Positions 5,985 through 9,648 of a DNA stretch of 9,648 nt are shown piece by piece (the stretch's first letter is position 1; each line of letters begins with the position of its first letter). This DNA is from an uncultured Oscillospiraceae bacterium. GTDB taxonomy: Bacteria > Bacillota > Clostridia > Oscillospirales > Acutalibacteraceae. The DNA lies in the NCBI GenBank assembly GCA_905198295.1, contig CAJKBW010000101.1, forward strand, positions 1 to 9,648, given 5' to 3'. The translations under genes were made by a program, and so were the position numbers. The notes beneath the pieces were generated by a model, which saw only the letters and a list, made by a program, of their open reading frames with translations, was not told the origin of the DNA and did not search any database.

Positions 5985-6839
5985 ATGACAGCGGTCAAGG
6001 AATCTTCCGGCAAACGGCCGGGCACCGGGATCGGCCAGGTGGTGCTGCATATCGTACTGGCTGTCCTGATGATCTGTATGCTGTTTCCCCTATTCATCTC
6101 CATCTTCATCGCGCTCAAAAACCAGGATGCTTTCCGCGCCTATCCATGGGTGCCGACCATGCCGTTCTGGTTCGCCAACTTCCGCACCGCCTTCACCGTG
6201 GTGGGCACCTACATATTCAACACCCTGTTTGTCGGCGTGGTGGGCGTAACCGGCATGCTGTTCGTCTCCTCCATCTCCGCCTATGTCTTCGCACGCCTGA
6301 AGTTTCCCGGACGGGAGTTTCTGTATTACGCGGTCATCTCGCTGATGATGGTGCCCGGCGTGCTCACCCTTGTTCCAACCTACATGCTGTACAGCCAGAT
6401 GAACATGCTCAACACCTATTGGGTGCTCATTGTGCCGATCATCTTCGGCGGCTCGGTCAGCGGCGTGTTCCTGCTGCGTGCGTTTTTTGGAGGCATCCCC
6501 GAAAGCATCTTTGAGGCAGCCCGCATGGACGGCTGCAACGAATTTCAGAACTATTTCTACATTTGTCTGCCGCTGTCCAAGGCGATCCTCGGCACCCTCG
6601 CCATCCAGCAGATCATCGCCATCTGGAACGATATCGTCTGGCCGACCATCACCATCAGCGACCCCAAGCTCTGGACCATCTCGGCCGGTCTGTTCCGCCA
6701 GTTCAGCGGGCAGTACGCGACCAACACGCCGGTGCAGTTTGCCGGCTATATCCTGGCATCCCTGCCGCTTATCCTGCTGTTTACCTTTGCCAATAAGTTT
6801 TACATCGAGGGTTTGACGTCGGCAGGACTGAAATTGTGA
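5985..6839 (+). CDS. Sugar ABC transporter permease 2 (MalG/UgpE-like)
   Basis: A 284-residue partner permease. About six hydrophobic helices are visible, beginning with VVLHIVLAVLMICMLFPLFI (21-40). The EAA loop at 177-196 (EAARMDGCNEFQNYFYICLP) is close to consensus. The C-terminal GLTSAGLKL resembles the usual end of MalG-type proteins (GLTAGAVK-like). AGGAGG at 5971-5976 gives an eight-base spacing to ATG 5985, and the upstream stop lies inside that spacing, so the two permeases are made together and presumably pair one to one. Together with the lipoprotein at 2966 they form a family-1 carbohydrate importer. Confidence 0.96.
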   Translation: MTAVKESSGKRPGTGIGQVVLHIVLAVLMICMLFPLFISIFIALKNQDAFRAYPWVPTMPFWFANFRTAFTVVGTYIFNTLFVGVVGVTGMLFVSSISAYVFARLKFPGREFLYYAVISLMMVPGVLTLVPTYMLYSQMNMLNTYWVLIVPIIFGGSVSGVFLLRAFFGGIPESIFEAARMDGCNEFQNYFYICLPLSKAILGTLAIQQIIAIWNDIVWPTITISDPKLWTISAGLFRQFSGQYATNTPVQFAGYILASLPLILLFTFANKFYIEGLTSAGLKL

Positions 6840-6852
6840 GGGATGATTTGGT

Positions 6853-9195
6853 ATGAAGTTTACGGCAAGCTGGATCTGGAAGGATTCCGCCTTCAGCCAC
6901 GACAAGCAGTCCCTGTTCCTGCGGCGGACCTTTCCGCTGGAAACAACGGAAAAAATTGTCGTGCGTATCTCGGCCGACAGCCGCTACAAGCTGTATGTCA
7001 ACGGCCGCTATGTCCTGGCCGGTCCGCTCAAGGGGGACCGCTTCCGCAAATATTATGACGAGGTGGATCTGACCCCCTATCTGCACACAGGGAATAATGT
7101 GGTGGCCGCCCATGTGCTCCGGTTCCCGCCGGATTATCTCGGCGCAACCGCCTTCCACACGGGCGCGGTTTCTCTGGTAAACGCCTCCCACGGCGGTTTT
7201 CTGCTCGACTGTCCGGCCTGTCCGGCCATGAACACGTCAACACAGTGGAAATGGTTCGACGACGCCTCCTATCGATTTGTCGAGGCGTGCGAGAGCAAAT
7301 ATGCCGGGGATCAGGAGGCGTTCGACGGCCGGCTGTATGAAGCAGGCTGGCAAGAGGCCGGCTACGACGACAGCGGTTGGAAAACCTGCACGGCGGTATG
7401 CCCCTGCGGCGACGCGCGGCTGGGAGGGGTGCTGTACGAATGGCAGCTCACGCGGCGGGATATCCCGCTGCTGTATGAAATGCCGCAGCGGCCGGCCGGC
7501 ATAGCCAAAAGCAGCGGAGCGGATTTTGCCCCGCTGCTGCACGGCGCAACGGTGGTAATCCCCGCCCACGGCACCGCGTTCGCCGATGTGGATATGGGCG
7601 CCCTCACCAACGCCTTCGTGCGCATCGGCATACGGTCGCCGCAGGAGGGGGCGCGCCTTACGCTGACCTACGGGGAGGCCTACTACTCCTTCGGCGCAGA
7701 CGGCTGCCCGTACAAAGGGCAGCGGGACAATGCCCGCACCGGCGACATCCGCGGCGAAAAGGACGAGGTGCTTGTGGGCGCGGGCAGCCTTGTGTATGAA
7801 CCGTTCTGGTTCCGCGTGTTCCGTTATATGCGCCTTGAAATCACCGCCGGCAGCACACCGGTGGAAATCACCGGCCTGTCCTTCCGCCAAACCGGCTATC
7901 CCCTGCGGATGGACGGCGCATTCTCCGCCAGAGATCCGGCGGTTCAGGGCATGTGGGATATCAGCGTGCGCACCCTGCGGCGCTGCATGCTGGATACCTA
8001 CGTCGACTGCCCTTACTACGAACAAATGCAGTATGTCATGGATACCGTGCTGGAAATGCTGATGACCTATCAGCTCTCCGGAGACGACGCGCTCGCACGC
8101 AAGGCGCTGTACGATTTCCACAGCACCCTGCGCCCCGACGGGATGATCGCCTGCAACGCCCCGGCGGCTTTTGACCAGATCATCCCCCTGTTTTCCCTCT
8201 ATTTCCTCGACGGAGTGTATTACCACTACCTGTATCACGGGGATCGCCGTCTGGTTGCGGATTATCTGCCCACCATGCAGCGCATCCTGCAGTATTTTGA
8301 CGATCGTTTGGACCCGGATACCGGCCTGGTGGGCGATACCGGTTACTGGCGGTTCGTCGACTGGGTGGACGAGTGGCAGCCAAATCACGGCAGCCCGGTG
8401 ACCGATGAAGAGGAAAAACTGTATCTGTACAGTGAGGTATATGCCTATGCGCTGTCCCGGTTTGTATTCCTGTGCCGGGAACTGGGCATGCATGACCTGG
8501 CGGCTCTATACCGCAGGCGGTACACGGCGGTCACCGCCGCCGTCAACGCAGCGGCATGGGATCCGCACGCCGGCTACTACCGCCTGCACGAGCGTGAACG
8601 CACCTTCAGCCAGCACGCCCAGCTTTGGGCGGTGCTGTCCGGCTGTATCACCGGCGAGGCGGCGGCAGATCTGATGCGGCGCTGCATTCGTGACGAGGCA
8701 CTGCTTCCCTGCTCGTACTCCATGTCCTTTTATCTGTTCCGCGCCTGCGAAGCGGCGGGAATTTACGATGAGTTCACCGAAAAATGGGCGCCCTGGCGGC
8801 GTCTGATGGAACTGCACGTAACCACCTGGCCGGAGGATACTCTCGCCCAACGCAGCGACTGCCACGCCTGGTCCGCCGTGCCGCTCTACGAATTTACTGC
8901 GGCAGTGCTCGGCGTGCAGCCGGCGCGCCCCGGCTTTGAAGAAATCCGTATTTGTCCCGGCTCGCCGGAACTTGGCGACATCGCCGCCACCATCCCCACC
9001 CCAAAAGGTCCCGTGACGGTCATCCGCACCGTATATCCCGGTGCGGACGGCCCGGCAATGCGGCTGGAAGTCCGGCTGCCTGCGGCAATTCCCACCCTGG
9101 TGCAGTTTCCCGGCACGGCCGGTGAGCGCTTCTGCGCAAAGGCGTTCACCGTGGAGTCCGGCACCCGTGTCCTGCCAAGCGCGAGCGGTATATAA
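6853..9195 (+). CDS. GH78-type alpha-L-rhamnosidase, cytoplasmic
   Basis: A 780-residue glycoside hydrolase. The N-terminal sandwich opens with ASWIWKD and a LFLRRTFPL strand (about 1-170), as in GH78. A second beta domain (about 170-350) follows, then an (alpha/alpha)6 barrel (about 360-685) and a C-terminal beta domain containing FEEIRICPGSP and PTPKGPVTVIRTV. In the barrel, DCPYYEQMQYVMD gives D385, E390 and D397 with exactly the spacing of the GH78 acidic trio, with E390 as likely general acid. TTWPE (E661) followed by RSDCHAWSA (H671, W673) fits the general-base region, 271 residues later. There is no signal peptide, so it acts on imported substrate, releasing terminal L-rhamnose by inversion. 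GAGGGA at 6838-6843 overlaps the permease stop, nine bases before ATG 6853. Specificity for rhamnose rather than a related sugar is inferred from the family. Confidence 0.88.
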   Translation: MKFTASWIWKDSAFSHDKQSLFLRRTFPLETTEKIVVRISADSRYKLYVNGRYVLAGPLKGDRFRKYYDEVDLTPYLHTGNNVVAAHVLRFPPDYLGATAFHTGAVSLVNASHGGFLLDCPACPAMNTSTQWKWFDDASYRFVEACESKYAGDQEAFDGRLYEAGWQEAGYDDSGWKTCTAVCPCGDARLGGVLYEWQLTRRDIPLLYEMPQRPAGIAKSSGADFAPLLHGATVVIPAHGTAFADVDMGALTNAFVRIGIRSPQEGARLTLTYGEAYYSFGADGCPYKGQRDNARTGDIRGEKDEVLVGAGSLVYEPFWFRVFRYMRLEITAGSTPVEITGLSFRQTGYPLRMDGAFSARDPAVQGMWDISVRTLRRCMLDTYVDCPYYEQMQYVMDTVLEMLMTYQLSGDDALARKALYDFHSTLRPDGMIACNAPAAFDQIIPLFSLYFLDGVYYHYLYHGDRRLVADYLPTMQRILQYFDDRLDPDTGLVGDTGYWRFVDWVDEWQPNHGSPVTDEEEKLYLYSEVYAYALSRFVFLCRELGMHDLAALYRRRYTAVTAAVNAAAWDPHAGYYRLHERERTFSQHAQLWAVLSGCITGEAAADLMRRCIRDEALLPCSYSMSFYLFRACEAAGIYDEFTEKWAPWRRLMELHVTTWPEDTLAQRSDCHAWSAVPLYEFTAAVLGVQPARPGFEEIRICPGSPELGDIAATIPTPKGPVTVIRTVYPGADGPAMRLEVRLPAAIPTLVQFPGTAGERFCAKAFTVESGTRVLPSASGI

Positions 9196-9243
9196 GGACA
9201 CGCCCGGCTATACACCAGTTCAACACAGAAAGGATGATCCCAG

Positions 9244-9648
9244 GTGAAAAGAAAAGCGATCCTAGCGTCCCTTCTATCCGGCTGCATGCTCGTGACAATG
9301 GCGGGCGGCGTGCTTCCCGGACAGGCCGCAGACACGGCGCAGCCGGCCTCCGGCACGGCTGTGGTGTCTGACTGGGGCGCCCACAATTATGTGGCAGCGG
9401 ACGGCGAACAGGTCACTACCACGCTGACGCCGAACCCGGACGGCAGCCTCCAGTTCTCCGGCGACCAGGTCGCCGCGGGCAATAGCGTCGGTATGACCTA
9501 TACCAGCCCGCTCTATCTCGACCAGCGCGGCTTTTCGCTGCGCTTCAGCCTCGACCAGTTCGATCCGAAATCGGGAGACAAATGGTATGCCATCGGGCTG
9601 ATTGACCAGAAAACAGTCACCAACGAGCAGAATGCTGAGCCGGTATTC
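9244..9648 (+). CDS. Secreted protein with beta-rich domain, N-terminal part (cut by window end)
   Basis: An open frame of 135 codons from GTG 9244 to the last base, with no stop. AAAGGA at 9229-9234 lies nine bases before the start, and its surroundings resemble the site before the binding-protein gene. Residues 1-29 are a signal peptide, probably cut after GQA; an LSGC sequence at 11-14 mimics a lipobox but lies too early, with hydrophobic residues continuing after it. From residue 41 the chain matches the domain of the surface protein at 1793: an early DW, a DGSLQF strand, GNSVGMTYTSPLYL against GDNAGVMYAKPVDL, FSLRFSL against FSVEFTV, and DKWYAIGLIDQK against DSWISLCLLNKK. It begins 48 bases after the rhamnosidase gene with no terminator between, so it belongs to the same operon. 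Family name, total length and anchoring cannot be told from this window. Confidence 0.85.
   Translation, partial: MKRKAILASLLSGCMLVTMAGGVLPGQAADTAQPASGTAVVSDWGAHNYVAADGEQVTTTLTPNPDGSLQFSGDQVAAGNSVGMTYTSPLYLDQRGFSLRFSLDQFDPKSGDKWYAIGLIDQKTVTNEQNAEPVF

Noticed and set aside
4533..6050. Long minus-strand open frame of 505 codons opposite the small membrane protein and permease 1
   Set aside because: His/Asp/Arg/Gln-rich shadow of well-supported + strand genes with EAA and membrane signatures. A third-position GC bias keeps antisense frames open; it has no recognisable domain.
9274..9285. LSGC at residues 11-14 of the last protein as a lipobox
   Set aside because: The Cys would be at position 14 and the hydrophobic core continues past it to an AxA-like GQA site, so an ordinary signal peptidase I signal is more likely.

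Overview
The window looks like a carbohydrate-uptake locus from a Gram-positive, fairly GC-rich member of the Firmicutes (Bacillota). A gut or anaerobic Clostridia lineage is my best guess. The evidence is strong AGGAGG-type ribosome binding sites, tRNAs with encoded CCA ends, a LacI/GalR regulator, a lipoprotein-type solute-binding protein, and an ABC importer with no ATPase gene beside it. The exact taxon cannot be read from the sequence.

Layout. Positions 1-183 hold the end of a tRNA cluster: the 3' part of tRNA-Asp(GTC), a complete tRNA-Thr(GGT), and a strong intrinsic terminator. Positions 184-416 are intergenic and carry a promoter and a palindromic operator in front of a LacI-family regulator (417-1496). 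A second gap (1497-1792) has a weak hairpin terminator, a second operator sharing the TGTTAGCGC core, and an AT-rich promoter. From 1793 to the window end all genes are on the + strand with short gaps or coupled starts and no visible terminator, so they read as one operon: a secreted membrane-anchored beta-rich surface protein; an ABC solute-binding lipoprotein; a small single-TM protein with an Ig-like exterior; two sugar permeases; a cytoplasmic GH78-type alpha-L-rhamnosidase; and the start of a second secreted protein whose N-terminal domain is related to that of the first surface protein (cut by the window end).

How it likely works (inference). The surface proteins and the lipoprotein capture a plant or microbial glycoside or oligosaccharide. 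The two permeases import it, powered by a shared MsmX-type ATPase encoded elsewhere, and the GH78 enzyme removes a terminal L-rhamnose (or similar residue) inside the cell. The LacI-type protein probably represses itself and the operon through the two matching operators. The least ordinary parts are the paralogous beta-domain proteins at both ends of the operon, the small Ig-like membrane protein between the binding protein and the permeases, and an EF-hand-like calcium loop in the binding protein.
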